A stretch of 64,000 nt of DNA from Leisingera sp. ANG-M7 (GCF_000813965.1 NZ_JWLI01000016.1:62001-126000); one strand, 5' to 3'. Counted from the stretch's first letter, positions 25,169-33,946 are shown. Notes: generated by a model not told the origin, from the letters alone. Made by a program: numbers and translations.

Positions 25169-27124
25169 TCAGTCGCCGCCCAGCAGCTTCAGCAGCTGGT
25201 CGCGGGCCTCCTGTTCGATGCGCTGCTTCAACACATCGTTGATGTCCTGGTCCGGCGCGATTTCGGTTTCCAGGTCCAGCTCCTCGGCCAGCTTCTGGCG
25301 TACCCGGTCCTTGGCCTCCTGCTCGATCTCGTCGATCTTCGGCTGCAGCGCTTGGCCGAAGTCCGGCCGGATGTCCGGATTGTCCCAGCTGCCCCGGATA
25401 CGGACCGGGATGGTCAGCACCTGATCGCTGCCCGCCCGCACCAGCTGCGGCGCGAACAGATAGTCGATGTCGCGTGCGCCCAAGCCGATCCGGCCCTTGC
25501 CTTCGGCGCGGAACCCCTTGAGCAGCACCAGCAGATCCTGGTTCTGCAGGTTGCCCCCCTCGATCGTGTAGCTGGCCGTCAGCTGGTCGAACACGGTGCT
25601 GCCGCCATTGCCGCCTGAGCGCATCAGCTGCTCCAGGTCGAAGCCGGTGAAAAACCCCTTGCCCGCTTCCAGCCAGCCCTTACCGCTAAGGGAGCGCATG
25701 ATGGCCGCCACCGAATTGCCGGAGCCAAGGAAGTCCAGCGCGCCCAGCGCCTCGCCGTTCAAGCGGTCATAACCGGCGGTCTCCCCCAAAGCGCGCTCCA
25801 GCCGGATGCCGTTGAAGGTCAGATTGCCGCCCACTGACAAACCGCCCCGGTTGTTGGCGACCACCTGCCCCTGAACCTGGCCGCCGAACATCGCCGCGGG
25901 CAGGAATTTCAGCACTGCGCGGCTGCGCTCCACCGTCAGGTTCAGCTTGCTGGCGCCAAGGTTCACGCCGCCGGTGCGCAGGCTGTCGAAACTCAAGTCC
26001 ACCGCCGCATCCGCCAGCCCCAGCGCCGAGGCATCAATCGCTTCCTCAGGCCAGCCGCTGGCAGCAGAGGCACCGCCCGCAGTGCCGGACCCGCTGGCAG
26101 AACCGCCCTGCCCGCCGGCAAAGCTGCTGAAATCCAGCGCCCCGCCCTGCAGCTGGGCAGTGATCTTTGGGCGGTCCTTGAATTCCACGTCCGCCGCGCC
26201 GGTCAGCCGGTTGGCGCCCAGCTCGGCCGCCAGGTCGCGCATCGACAGCCGCCCGTCCGCAGTATAGGTCACATCCGCCGCAAACACCGCCTTCTGCGCC
26301 AGCGCATCGGGCAGGAACACCCCCAGCGCCACGCCGGTTTTCAGGGCATCCTGCGCCCCGAAGGTCAGCCGCCCGCTGGCCTCGCCATTGATACCGGCAT
26401 GGCCGTCAAACCGCCCCTTGCCGCCCGGTGCCGTCACCGTCGCCCCGATCGAGGAAACCTCACCGGCCAGAAACCCCGCAAAGGTGCCGATCTCTGCGTC
26501 CACCTGCACCGGCTCCCCCGCCGGGCGTAGGGTGGCCTTTGCACTGGCAGTGCCCGCCGGATCCGGCCACAGCAGGCTGAGGTCGATGTTCTTCATCTCC
26601 ACCGGCGCGTCGCCGTGGGCTGCATAGCGCAGCGAGGCCCCGGTCAGCTCCACCGCCTCGATCCGGAGCGGCAGCGCCCCGCCGGCTGAGCCGGCGCCGC
26701 CGTCAGACGCTGCGCTGCCGTCCTGAGCCCCCCCGGCGCCGCCCATCACCCAGTTGCCAACGCCCTCGGCATTGGTTGCCAGATTGAGATGCGGCAGAAT
26801 GGCAGAGACCTCGGTGACCCGCACATCGCCCTGCATCAGGTCGGCGGCAGAGACCCCGATGGTCAGCCGTTCGGCCTGCAGCATCGGCTCCGGCCCGGCC
26901 CAGTCCGCATTGGAGAGCGTCACCGCATCGGCCTTGACGCCCAGAGTGGGCCAGAAGGTAAAGCGCACCTTGCCGCCAAACGCCAGCTTGCGCCCGGTCT
27001 GCGTTTCCAGCTGATCCGCCGCCAGCCGCGCGATCTTCTCGCCCGGCAGCAGCAGCACCAGCCCCGCCAGCAGCACCACCGTCAGAACCAGCGCCGTCAC
27101 CACCCGGATTATCAGCTTCATCAC
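25169..27124 (-). CDS. AsmA family protein
   Basis: A 651-residue inner-membrane-anchored protein. One N-terminal transmembrane segment (IIRVVTALVLTVVLLAGLVLLL) leads into the AsmA N-terminal domain with LGVKADAVTLSNADWAG. Repeated beta-rich segments and a conserved C-terminal AsmA_2 region follow, with the DIDYLFAPQLVRAG and IPVRIRGSWDNPDIRPDF stretch near the end, and the protein finishes in a charged helix. Family members (AsmA, TamB, YhdP) form hydrophobic grooves that move lipids to the outer membrane. Two adjacent ATGs exist; AAAGGAG serves either. Monocistronic. Confidence 0.9.
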   Translation of the reverse strand: MMKLIIRVVTALVLTVVLLAGLVLLLPGEKIARLAADQLETQTGRKLAFGGKVRFTFWPTLGVKADAVTLSNADWAGPEPMLQAERLTIGVSAADLMQGDVRVTEVSAILPHLNLATNAEGVGNWVMGGAGGAQDGSAASDGGAGSAGGALPLRIEAVELTGASLRYAAHGDAPVEMKNIDLSLLWPDPAGTASAKATLRPAGEPVQVDAEIGTFAGFLAGEVSSIGATVTAPGGKGRFDGHAGINGEASGRLTFGAQDALKTGVALGVFLPDALAQKAVFAADVTYTADGRLSMRDLAAELGANRLTGAADVEFKDRPKITAQLQGGALDFSSFAGGQGGSASGSGTAGGASAASGWPEEAIDASALGLADAAVDLSFDSLRTGGVNLGASKLNLTVERSRAVLKFLPAAMFGGQVQGQVVANNRGGLSVGGNLTFNGIRLERALGETAGYDRLNGEALGALDFLGSGNSVAAIMRSLSGKGWLEAGKGFFTGFDLEQLMRSGGNGGSTVFDQLTASYTIEGGNLQNQDLLVLLKGFRAEGKGRIGLGARDIDYLFAPQLVRAGSDQVLTIPVRIRGSWDNPDIRPDFGQALQPKIDEIEQEAKDRVRQKLAEELDLETEIAPDQDINDVLKQRIEQEARDQLLKLLGGD

Positions 27125-27316
27125 CCCACTCCTTTATGCCTTGCCCCATGTTCCCCAATGGGTTTTGCGCAGCTTAACTCGTAGGCGGGCGGGTGCAATG
27201 CAGGATAATGCTCATAACCCCGGCACGTCTGAGGCAGGGCAGCAAAGTTCCTGGCCAAGTGGCGGCAGAACCACCCTAACCTGGAAGTGCTGGGATCTGG
27301 CGTCATAAGTTTGAAA

Positions 27317-27372
27317 GCCCCGCTCTTCAGGAATCCTTTTCCCGAAAGTCCGCCTTTTACGAAGAGCGGAGC
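27317..27372 (-). terminator. Possible terminator after the lipoprotein pair
   Basis: GCCCCGCTCTTC (27317-27328) and GAAGAGCGGAGC (27361-27372) pair at 11 of 12 positions with a 32-nt loop. On the minus strand the second arm ends in GGGGCTTTC. The long loop and short T-tract make it a weak terminator candidate. Confidence 0.4.
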
Positions 27373-27399
27373 CTGCTTGTTACTGGCTTCACAGCCGGG

Positions 27400-27906
27400 T
27401 CAGAACTCAACCTCTACATTCGGATAGCTCCAAGGAAGAGTAGAGCTCAACCGGCCGGTCAGAACAATTGACGTGGGTTGCGAATAGGTGCCTGTGGCCG
27501 CGTCATACGTGGACACACCCTGTGTCACAGTATTGTTGCGCCCTGAGGAGGGCTCGGTGGTCAGCTTGACCACCTTGCCCCGGTATGAACACCGCCAATT
27601 CAAAGCAGGCGGCTTACCCCTTTCCGGGAACCTTTCGGCCTGCAAGTACATCGGTGTCTTCACCAGCGCTGGGGTAGTCACGTTTTTTACCGAGACCAAG
27701 GTACTGGAAGCTGAACAAACAGCCCCCTTCACCTCAACCCGCTTGCCATCCTCACCGACGGCATAACTCCTGACCAGAGAGGGTTGCGTTTTATACTCGT
27801 TCCCCAAGGTGGCCAGGCGGCTGGCCGTGAAAGTTTCTTCAACTGGAAGTGAAGTTGACCCGCACGCAGAAAGTGCAAGAAACGGAACCAAATATTTCCA
27901 CATCAT
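27400..27906 (-). CDS. Predicted lipoprotein, paralogue of upstream gene
   Basis: A 168-residue exported protein. A short signal peptide ends in the lipobox LSAC-GST, so it should be lipid-modified at Cys 15. The rest has two Cys about 45 residues apart (KGAVCSASS and NWRCSYRG) and ends with PWSYPNVEVEF. These features, and the overall length, parallel the gene just upstream, which suggests a duplication. Its start overlaps the upstream stop (ATGATG). No family is recognised and the function is unknown. It is somewhat AT-richer than its neighbours. Confidence 0.75.
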   Translation of the reverse strand: MMWKYLVPFLALSACGSTSLPVEETFTASRLATLGNEYKTQPSLVRSYAVGEDGKRVEVKGAVCSASSTLVSVKNVTTPALVKTPMYLQAERFPERGKPPALNWRCSYRGKVVKLTTEPSSGRNNTVTQGVSTYDAATGTYSQPTSIVLTGRLSSTLPWSYPNVEVEF

Positions 27907-28412
27907 TCAACGTTCACAAAAACGGCTTCCGGATAGCGCCAGTCGGCGGTGTTTGCCGCAATTGCGGATCCCGTGATGAGGATAAGGTCGGCGACAAGGT
28001 TGCCGGAACCGGAAATAATCTGCCCGGGTTTTGCGGCGAGCAGGAACGAGCCGTTGAGATCGCCGGATTTGCAGGAAATGAGAATCGACGGCGGCACACC
28101 GCGAGCTTCCAATTTGGCGTCCTGATCGTACTTGGGCAGCACAACCTGCTGCGGCGTAACAACTTCCGCCCGCAGGTGGTCGGAGGTCAGAGTACACTTT
28201 GCGCCCCTGATTTCCTTCCTGACGGTTTTGCCGCCACTGCCCTGAACGCTATTGAATACACGGACCGTGGTTTTGGTGTTGCCGTTGCCAAGCCGCTCCT
28301 TGGGGGCGCTTGCCAGGAACGCAAAGGAGGCCGGTTCGGATTCAATTTTCAGCGCAGGTTCGCCACAGGCGGTCAGAGAAGCCAGCGCAAGCAGGCAAAA
28401 AGCTTTTTTCAT
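27903..28412 (-). CDS. Predicted lipoprotein
   Basis: A 169-residue protein with signal peptide MKKAFCLLALASLTAC, whose lipobox LTAC predicts lipidation at Cys 16. Two Cys (RGAKCTLTS and ILISCKSG) probably form a disulfide. The protein ends ADWRYPEAVFVNVE, resembling the end of its downstream partner. It is the first gene of a two-gene unit divergent from rimO. No known family is recognised; a role in the cell envelope is inferred only from the lipobox. Confidence 0.75.
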   Translation of the reverse strand: MKKAFCLLALASLTACGEPALKIESEPASFAFLASAPKERLGNGNTKTTVRVFNSVQGSGGKTVRKEIRGAKCTLTSDHLRAEVVTPQQVVLPKYDQDAKLEARGVPPSILISCKSGDLNGSFLLAAKPGQIISGSGNLVADLILITGSAIAANTADWRYPEAVFVNVE

Positions 28413-28615
28413 CAGGTGTCCCTCAAGTTTTTTGCGCTGGTTTCACAGGTCCGCGCCCTGGTCAATTGTGTATGCTTAAGATTGCTTGCCTGTGGCATTT
28501 CTTCCTCTATGCGTGAAACTCCTGAAGTTGTGCCTAGCGTCGCATAACAAGTGTTGATTGCTCCCACACCTGCCCGCAATGGACCGCGGTACAGGCGGCG
28601 AAAATGCACTTCCCC

Positions 28616-28648
28616 GGTGCACAGGGGGTGTACAGGGGGTGCACGCAG
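28616..28648 (+). repeat. Three 11-bp direct repeats upstream of rimO
   Basis: GGTGCACAGGG (28616-28626), GGTGTACAGGG (28627-28637) and GGTGCACGCAG (28638-28648) follow each other without gaps. The 11-bp period is close to one helical turn, and the array ends 15 bp before a putative -35 element. Confidence 0.6.
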
Positions 28649-28663
28649 GACACCCCCTTTTCC

Positions 28664-28691
28664 TTGCCTCCTGCCGCATTCCTGATATATG
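28664..28691 (+). promoter_or_regulatory. Putative rimO promoter, possibly leaderless
   Basis: TTGCCT (28664-28669) and TATATG (28686-28691) are 16 bp apart. The -10 lies only 7 bp from the rimO ATG at 28699, so a message from it would begin at or beside the start codon. Confidence 0.35.
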
Positions 28692-28698
28692 CGCGCGC

Positions 28699-30117
28699 AT
28701 GACCAGTTCCCCGTCCAGCAACCCGCCCAGCCTCCGCCCCGACCTTGCCCCGGAACCGCAGTTCCGTGAGGCACCCCGTGACGGCCAGCCGACCCTTGGC
28801 ATGGTGTCGCTCGGCTGCCCCAAGGCGCTGGTGGACAGCGAGCGGATCCTGACCCGGCTGCGCGCCGAAGGGTACGGCATCTCGCCCGACTACGCCGGGG
28901 CTGATGCAGTGATCGTCAACACCTGCGGCTTCCTCGACAGCGCCAAGGCAGAGAGCCTGGAGGCGATCGGTGAAGCGCTGAAGGAAAACGGCAAGGTGAT
29001 CGTGACCGGCTGCCTGGGCGCCGAGCCGGATTACATCCGCGAGCATCACCCGCGCATCCACGCCGTCACCGGCCCGCACCAGTATGAGCAGGTGCTGGAC
29101 GCGGTGCATTCCGCGGTGCCACCCAGCCCGAACCCTTACGTGGACCTGCTGCCCGCAGCGGGTGTAAAACTCACCCCCCGCCACTTCAGTTACCTAAAGA
29201 TTTCAGAGGGCTGCAACCACAAGTGCAAGTTCTGCATCATCCCGGACATGCGCGGCAAGCTGGCGTCGCGCCCGGTGCACGCGGTGCTGCGCGAGGCGGA
29301 GAAACTGGTTGAGGCCGGGGTGCGCGAACTCTTGGTGATTTCGCAGGACACCTCCGCCTACGGGCTGGACCGCAAGTATTCCACGCATCCCTGGAAGGGC
29401 GCCGACGTGCGCAGCCATGTCCTCGACCTCTCCCGAGAGCTGGGTAAGCTGGCCCCGGCGGAGGATCTGTGGGTGCGGCTGCACTATGTCTACCCCTACC
29501 CGCATGTGCGTGAGCTGATCCCGCTGATGGCGGACCCGGAGAACGCGCTGCTGCCCTATCTGGACATCCCCTTCCAGCATGCCCACCCGGATGTGCTGCG
29601 CCGCATGGCCCGCCCCGCCGCGGCAGCCAAGACGCTGGACGAGATCAACGCCTGGCGCGCCACCTGCCCGGATATCACCCTGCGCTCCACCTTCATCGTC
29701 GGCTTCCCCGGCGAGACCGAGGCTGAGTTCCAGCATCTGCTTGACTGGATGGATGAGGCGCAGCTGGACCGGGTGGGTTGTTTTAAATACGAAAACGTCG
29801 ACGGCGCGCGCTCCAACGACCTGCCGGACCATGTGCCGGAAGAGGTGAAGCAGGAGCGCTGGGAACGCTTCATGGAGAAGGCGCAGGCGATCTCAGAGGC
29901 CAAGCTGGCGGCGAAGGTCGGCCAGACGATGCAGGTTATCGTCGACGACATTGACGAAGACGGCATCGCCACCTGCCGCACCAAATCGGATGCGCCGGAG
30001 ATCGACGGCAACCTGTTCATTGACGAGGTAACGGACGGGTTGCAGGCCGGTGATCTGGTGACGGTCGAGGTGGACGAGGCGGGAGAGTATGACTTGTGGG
30101 GCGTTAGGACCGCCTAA
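28699..30117 (+). CDS. rimO: Ribosomal protein uS12 methylthiotransferase RimO
   Basis: A 472-residue radical-SAM enzyme that methylthiolates an Asp of ribosomal protein S12. The N-terminal UPF0004 domain shows [25 protein letters not shown] and VTGCLGAEP, whose three Cys hold the auxiliary cluster. The radical-SAM motif is CNHKCKFC, and a TRAM domain closes the protein. The longer frame upstream runs through the 11-bp repeats and is not family-like, so [10 protein letters not shown] is the start. No Shine-Dalgarno precedes it, consistent with a leaderless message. Confidence 0.96.
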   Translation: MTSSPSSNPPSLRPDLAPEPQFREAPRDGQPTLGMVSLGCPKALVDSERILTRLRAEGYGISPDYAGADAVIVNTCGFLDSAKAESLEAIGEALKENGKVIVTGCLGAEPDYIREHHPRIHAVTGPHQYEQVLDAVHSAVPPSPNPYVDLLPAAGVKLTPRHFSYLKISEGCNHKCKFCIIPDMRGKLASRPVHAVLREAEKLVEAGVRELLVISQDTSAYGLDRKYSTHPWKGADVRSHVLDLSRELGKLAPAEDLWVRLHYVYPYPHVRELIPLMADPENALLPYLDIPFQHAHPDVLRRMARPAAAAKTLDEINAWRATCPDITLRSTFIVGFPGETEAEFQHLLDWMDEAQLDRVGCFKYENVDGARSNDLPDHVPEEVKQERWERFMEKAQAISEAKLAAKVGQTMQVIVDDIDEDGIATCRTKSDAPEIDGNLFIDEVTDGLQAGDLVTVEVDEAGEYDLWGVRTA

Positions 30118-30136
30118 GGCACAACGCGCAGCATTT

Positions 30137-31489
30137 TCACTGCGCCCGCAGTGCCTCTACCTCAGCTTCCTCTTCAATAGATTGGACACTGGCATCCGTC
30201 TGTGGCTCTCGGATTCTTGGTGCAGGTTTCCTCCAAGAAGAAAGATCCTGGCCAATCTCGCGATAGAACTTTGGAACGATCTCCTCAAGCTCCGCAATAA
30301 AGTTCGTTTGCTGAGTGAATTTTACCCCCAACCGCTTTGCCACATAGATATGAAAACTGACAACTTGGAGCCCGTTTTTGTCCTTCTCACAGAGATCAGG
30401 GTCAGCAATCAATTCCAACAGAGAGAATTGAGTGTCTTCACTGCGGCCGGGCCAAGTCATTCGAACAAAGAGATCATCACTGACTTCGCTCTTCAATTGG
30501 CGAAGCAGCCAATTCAATCTTGCCTTAGAAGACTTCTTGTCTTCGGGTGCTCTGAGCGTCATCCCTGCTTCAATCGTCCGGCGATTTAAATCCGCCACGA
30601 CCTCCAAATTTGCCGCAGCATCTGGTATTTCAAAGCTGACTTGCAGTTGGTGATCTTCCCTTAGTTGGTTCAGTTCATCTTTGTGCCGGTCGGCTGGATT
30701 CTTTGCGTGTTTCCGATTCAAACGCTCTCTTACGCTTGTTTCCGTCTGTCTGCTCAAGATTAATGACAGATCTTTAGTTTCCTGATGCCAAGCATCCAAT
30801 ACCGCAATCGCTTCTGAAGACTTGGCAAGTATCTTGCCTCCTGCTGAAACAAGCTTGTTCAGTTCGCTCCATTCTGGCGGCATGCGGTCGAAACCGCGAA
30901 TACCTGCGCTTTCATGAGTTAAGAAGCGCCTCAATTCATTCAGCAACACACGCTGATCGTCGTCGGCAACACCGTCGTTGCTGATCAGTAAGTCAACCGT
31001 TGTCAGGACGAACATCCATGACCAGTGGAAAACCGGGACCTTTGAGCGGCTTCTACGGACATCCTCAAGCGGATGGCTGGCGGGCAATGTCGCAAACTGG
31101 TTGGAAATTGTAATGACGCAATCAATCCCGTTGTCCTTTGCCAGGCTGCGGTATTTTTCTATTTGCTCTGCAGTCAGGGGATTATTGCCAATCTTGGCCT
31201 CCACCATGGCGCGCCATTCTCGAGAGCCGTTTCTCACGACAATCAGCCCGTCAGGGCGATCTTTGCCTCCCTCTTTCTGACCGTCAAAGACTACCTCCGT
31301 GAATGTCTCCACGGTTGTTCGCTTCCCGGTTCGTTGCCCCAAAGACGCTAACAACTCTGATGCAAGTTCCTCAACTTTGGAAAGGCACGCCAAAAGAATT
31401 GACGTCGTCCGTCCCTCTTTGGAGTTGTTGGACAACACCGGGAAAAGGCGCGCAGGCTCCCCCTGTTTTAGATATTCTGGTCTGTCCAT
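30137..31489 (-). CDS. Uncharacterised PD-(D/E)XK nuclease-like protein
   Basis: A 450-residue protein with an N-terminal restriction-endonuclease-like fold suggested by RPDGLIV (Asp 80) and, 17 residues on, EAK (Glu 97-Ala-Lys 99), then a Gln at about 109 in AEQIEKY. This is the D-Xn-ExK pattern of PD-(D/E)XK enzymes. The C-terminal 250 residues are helical and charged, with LNWLLRQLKSE and FVRMTWPGR, and match no domain I can name. GGAGGGC fixes the start at 31489. The gene is visibly AT-richer than its neighbours and stands alone between housekeeping genes, as an acquired defence gene might. Nuclease activity and a role in defence are inferences. Confidence 0.7.
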   Translation of the reverse strand: MDRPEYLKQGEPARLFPVLSNNSKEGRTTSILLACLSKVEELASELLASLGQRTGKRTTVETFTEVVFDGQKEGGKDRPDGLIVVRNGSREWRAMVEAKIGNNPLTAEQIEKYRSLAKDNGIDCVITISNQFATLPASHPLEDVRRSRSKVPVFHWSWMFVLTTVDLLISNDGVADDDQRVLLNELRRFLTHESAGIRGFDRMPPEWSELNKLVSAGGKILAKSSEAIAVLDAWHQETKDLSLILSRQTETSVRERLNRKHAKNPADRHKDELNQLREDHQLQVSFEIPDAAANLEVVADLNRRTIEAGMTLRAPEDKKSSKARLNWLLRQLKSEVSDDLFVRMTWPGRSEDTQFSLLELIADPDLCEKDKNGLQVVSFHIYVAKRLGVKFTQQTNFIAELEEIVPKFYREIGQDLSSWRKPAPRIREPQTDASVQSIEEEAEVEALRAQ

Positions 31490-31687
31490 GATGCCCTCCA
31501 AGCCCCTCTCGCAAATTCAGTAAATTCCTATGAATATACAATCTTAGAATGATTTTGCACAACTTATAAGACATTGCAAAGGTTTAGGCAGCACGGACCA
31601 TTATGGACAAAGTCTACCAGCTAACATTTCGCTCCCTGTCTGCTACGCTCTCCCCAAACCGCAACCAGCCAGGGAGAGCGCCCAGCC

Positions 31688-31930
31688 ATGACAGACACTC
31701 CGGAAATCGCCCAGAAAGCCCCCTTCCCCGTCGAGGTGACAGAGGGAAAGACCTATTTCTGGTGCGCCTGCGGCAAGTCCAATCGGCAGCCGTTCTGCGA
31801 TGGCTCGCACAAGGGCACGGATTTCGAGCCGGTGAAGTATAAGGCGGAGAAGGACGGCAAAGTGTTCTTCTGCGGCTGCAAGCACTCGGGCAAGAAGCCG
31901 CTCTGCGACGGCAGCCATTCCAAGCTTTAG
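31688..31930 (+). CDS. CDGSH iron-sulfur protein, two motifs
   Basis: An 80-residue protein with two CDGSH-type [2Fe-2S] sites: FWCACGKSNRQPFCDGSH in the N-terminal half and FFCGCKHSGKKPLCDGSH at the C terminus. Each supplies three Cys and one His to a cluster. Tandem-motif members are small cytosolic redox or cluster-transfer proteins. GGGAGAG precedes the start. It is convergent with the DUF6455 genes, with only two bases between the stops. Confidence 0.93.
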   Translation: MTDTPEIAQKAPFPVEVTEGKTYFWCACGKSNRQPFCDGSHKGTDFEPVKYKAEKDGKVFFCGCKHSGKKPLCDGSHSKL

Positions 31931-31932
31931 GG

Positions 31933-32214
31933 TCAGGAACCGGACATCAGCCGCTTGAAGACACCGGCGCTGGGGCAGAACTCCGGCACCGCGGGCGCGT
32001 CATCGCGGCGGGCGGACAGCCACAGGGCGCAGGACTTGCTGCACCCGGCGCTGCGGCAGCTGGTGACCATGCGGGCATAATCCAGACCGCTGAGGCGGCC
32101 TGCCTTCACCGCCGCGTCCAGATCGACGCCTGCGGCCTCTGACACGGCGCGCAACAGCCACAGGTGGCGGAAGATATTGCCAAGGCCCTCTGCCTCCGCT
32201 GCCATGTCTTTCAT
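31933..32214 (-). CDS. DUF6455 family protein (third of three)
   Basis: A 93-residue cytosolic protein with a Cys-rich centre, SCRSAGCSKSC, and a later PEFC. This corresponds to the four-Cys arrangement of the DUF6455 group, with a wider first spacing (C-x4-C) than its siblings. The ATG overlaps the stop of the upstream paralogue by ATGA, so it is translated together with it. The four Cys could hold zinc or an iron-sulfur cluster; neither is proven. Its nearest neighbour on the other side is a CDGSH protein. Confidence 0.8.
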   Translation of the reverse strand: MKDMAAEAEGLGNIFRHLWLLRAVSEAAGVDLDAAVKAGRLSGLDYARMVTSCRSAGCSKSCALWLSARRDDAPAVPEFCPSAGVFKRLMSGS

Positions 32215-32471
32215 GCGCCGCGGCCCTTCAGCTGCATCAGCTGGTCCGCATTGCGGCAGCCGGGCATCGGCGCACCGGCGCGGGTATTGGCATCCAGAAA
32301 GGCCTCGCACTGTGCGGGCGCATCGCAGCCGCGGCAGCGGGTGATCATTGCCGCCCAGTCCTCGTGGCTGATGGCGCCTGAGGCAAAGGCGGCGGACAGG
32401 TCAACGCCCGTGGCCTGGCCCATCCGGGACATCAGGCGCAGATGGTAAAGGGGATCGCCCAGCGGCTGCAT
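32211..32471 (-). CDS. DUF6455 family protein (second of three)
   Basis: An 86-residue paralogue of its two neighbours. It has MSRMGQATGVDLSAAF in the helical N-terminal half, then RCRGCDAPAQC (C-x2-C-x5-C) and a fourth Cys in PMPGCRN. It ends in a short polar tail. Translational overlap joins it to the downstream copy, and it starts 14 bp after the first copy ends. No function is established for the family. Confidence 0.82.
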   Translation of the reverse strand: MQPLGDPLYHLRLMSRMGQATGVDLSAAFASGAISHEDWAAMITRCRGCDAPAQCEAFLDANTRAGAPMPGCRNADQLMQLKGRGA

Positions 32472-32485
32472 GGCATCAGCTCCTG

Positions 32486-32749
32486 TTACGCGTGGCTTTC
32501 GTTCAGATAGCCGAGCAGGTCGCGGTTGCGGCAGAAATCCGGGGCATCAGCGCCCGGGCGCTGGCCCTCTGCCAGCCATTTGCGGCAGGCGCCGACGCCG
32601 CCGCAGCGGGTGCAGCGCAGCACCGCCTCGGCAATCTCGTCAAAACGCAGGGTGCCGGCCACGGCCTCTTCCTCCAGGTCCAGCCCGACGGAGCAGGCCA
32701 TCCGGTCGAACAGTTCGGCGTGGGTTTTCAGGTCAGCTTCGGCGGTCAT
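32486..32749 (-). CDS. DUF6455 family protein (first of three)
   Basis: An 87-residue paralogue. It has FDRMACSVGLDLEEEAV, then RCTRCGGVGAC (C-x2-C-x5-C) and APDFCRN. The ATG at 32749 gives a protein like its siblings; an in-frame ATG eight codons upstream is possible. It is the first of three adjacent DUF6455 genes on the same strand, and the trio looks like local duplication followed by divergence. Confidence 0.8.
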   Translation of the reverse strand: MTAEADLKTHAELFDRMACSVGLDLEEEAVAGTLRFDEIAEAVLRCTRCGGVGACRKWLAEGQRPGADAPDFCRNRDLLGYLNESHA

Positions 32750-32837
32750 CGCGCATACCCCGTAATCATGCATTGCCGGGGCAGCTTAGCCGCTGGCGGC
32801 GGCGCGGGATTTGACTCAGGTCAACCAGCGGGAAATT

Positions 32838-33230
32838 TCAGGCCGGATTCCCGCCCCGGTGGTCCAGATAGGCGCGCACCGCGTCCTGCACCCGGCGGAA
32901 ACGGTCACCGCCCAGTTTTTTGCCGCCGTACCAGCGGGTGACGATAATGACGTGATCGGTGATCCCTTCCCGCTCCAGCATCCGCAGAATCACCATGCCT
33001 GCGCCGCTTTCGCCGTCGTCGGCCTTAAGCCCGCCGGTGGGCAGCATTGCCGCCCAGGTGTTGTGGGTCGCCTTGGCGTAGGCGCGCTCAGACTTCAGCT
33101 CCGCCAGCACCGCATCCACCTCCTCGCGCGAGGCCACCTGCGCGCTGGTGACCGCGTATTTGGAGCCGCGGTCAGTCAGCACCACGCCGAGCTTTTCCAG
33201 CGCGGGGGCGGAGGTGTCCCTGGCAGCCAC
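32838..33230 (-). CDS. YigZ/IMPACT family protein
   Basis: A 130-residue protein covering the UPF0029 (IMPACT) N-terminal domain. The signatures are DDGESGAGMVILRMLE and VTRWYGGKKLGG. It is shorter than E. coli YigZ (about 200 residues) and lacks the C-terminal domain. The biochemical role is unknown; a link to translation regulation is known for the eukaryotic relative. Its ATG lies two bases after the stop of the M48 protease gene upstream, so the two are probably coupled. Confidence 0.88.
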   Translation of the reverse strand: MAARDTSAPALEKLGVVLTDRGSKYAVTSAQVASREEVDAVLAELKSERAYAKATHNTWAAMLPTGGLKADDGESGAGMVILRMLEREGITDHVIIVTRWYGGKKLGGDRFRRVQDAVRAYLDHRGGNPA

Positions 33231-33232
33231 GG

Positions 33233-33946
33233 TCAGTTCAGGTTGTTGCGGTCGATGGTCGCCTGCACCACCCGCACCCGGTCCGGGTTGGCCGGGTGGG
33301 TGCCCAGGAAGCGATCGCCCGGATCCGGCAAGCGGTTGAAGAAGCGCACGCCGACGCTGGGCCGGTAGCCGGACTTGTGGGTGATGATGGTGCCCAGCTC
33401 ATCCGCCTCCAGCTCAAAATCCTTGGAATAGGTGCGGGCGCCGACAAAGCCGCCGATATCCTGCGCGGTTGACACGCTGGCAGACCCGCCCCCCGCCAGC
33501 GCGGTGATCAGCCCGGCGCCAACGCTGACCAGAGCCGAGTTCTGCGCCTGCCGCGCCAGGTGGCCGCGGATGTGGTGGGCGGCTTCATGCGACATCACAA
33601 AGGCCAGCTCATCATGGTTGGCGATCTGCCCCAGCATCCGCCGGGTGAAGGTGATCACCGGGCGGCCGTTGCGGTCCAGGCTTTGGTAGGCGTTTGGGGC
33701 TGCGTTCGGGTTCGGGTCGATGCGGATCAGGAAATCGCAGTTCAAGCCCTGAGTGCGGCTGCGGCATTCGCGCTCCGCCACCGGCTCCACCCGGCGGGTG
33801 ACCGCGGCAAAGGCACTGCTTGCCTCACCTGGCGCCAGCCCCTGCACCGGCTGCTGCGGTGCGGTCCGGACAGGCTGGGGCGCGGGTTCCACCACCATGT
33901 TGCAGGCGCTGGCAGTCAGGGCGATGAGACACAGAAAACGGCGCAT
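33233..33946 (-). CDS. M48 family lipoprotein metalloprotease
   Basis: A 237-residue exported protease. The signal peptide MRRFLCLIALTASAC ends in a lipobox, predicting a lipid anchor on Cys 15. The zinc site is HEAAH at residues 120-124, with the third ligand in the ELEADELG helix near residue 182. The domain resembles the periplasmic BepA/LoiP type, without TPR repeats. It would degrade or help fold outer-membrane proteins. It is the first gene of a unit with the YigZ-like gene. Confidence 0.92.
   Translation of the reverse strand: MRRFLCLIALTASACNMVVEPAPQPVRTAPQQPVQGLAPGEASSAFAAVTRRVEPVAERECRSRTQGLNCDFLIRIDPNPNAAPNAYQSLDRNGRPVITFTRRMLGQIANHDELAFVMSHEAAHHIRGHLARQAQNSALVSVGAGLITALAGGGSASVSTAQDIGGFVGARTYSKDFELEADELGTIITHKSGYRPSVGVRFFNRLPDPGDRFLGTHPANPDRVRVVQATIDRNNLN

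Noticed and set aside
28558-28698. Upstream extension of rimO
   Set aside because: It passes through the 11-bp repeats and a putative promoter and does not resemble RimO.
30118-31600. Direct-repeat attachment sites around the AT-richer nuclease-like gene
   Set aside because: I looked at both edges and saw no matching direct repeats, integrase or tRNA end, so no mobile island is claimed.
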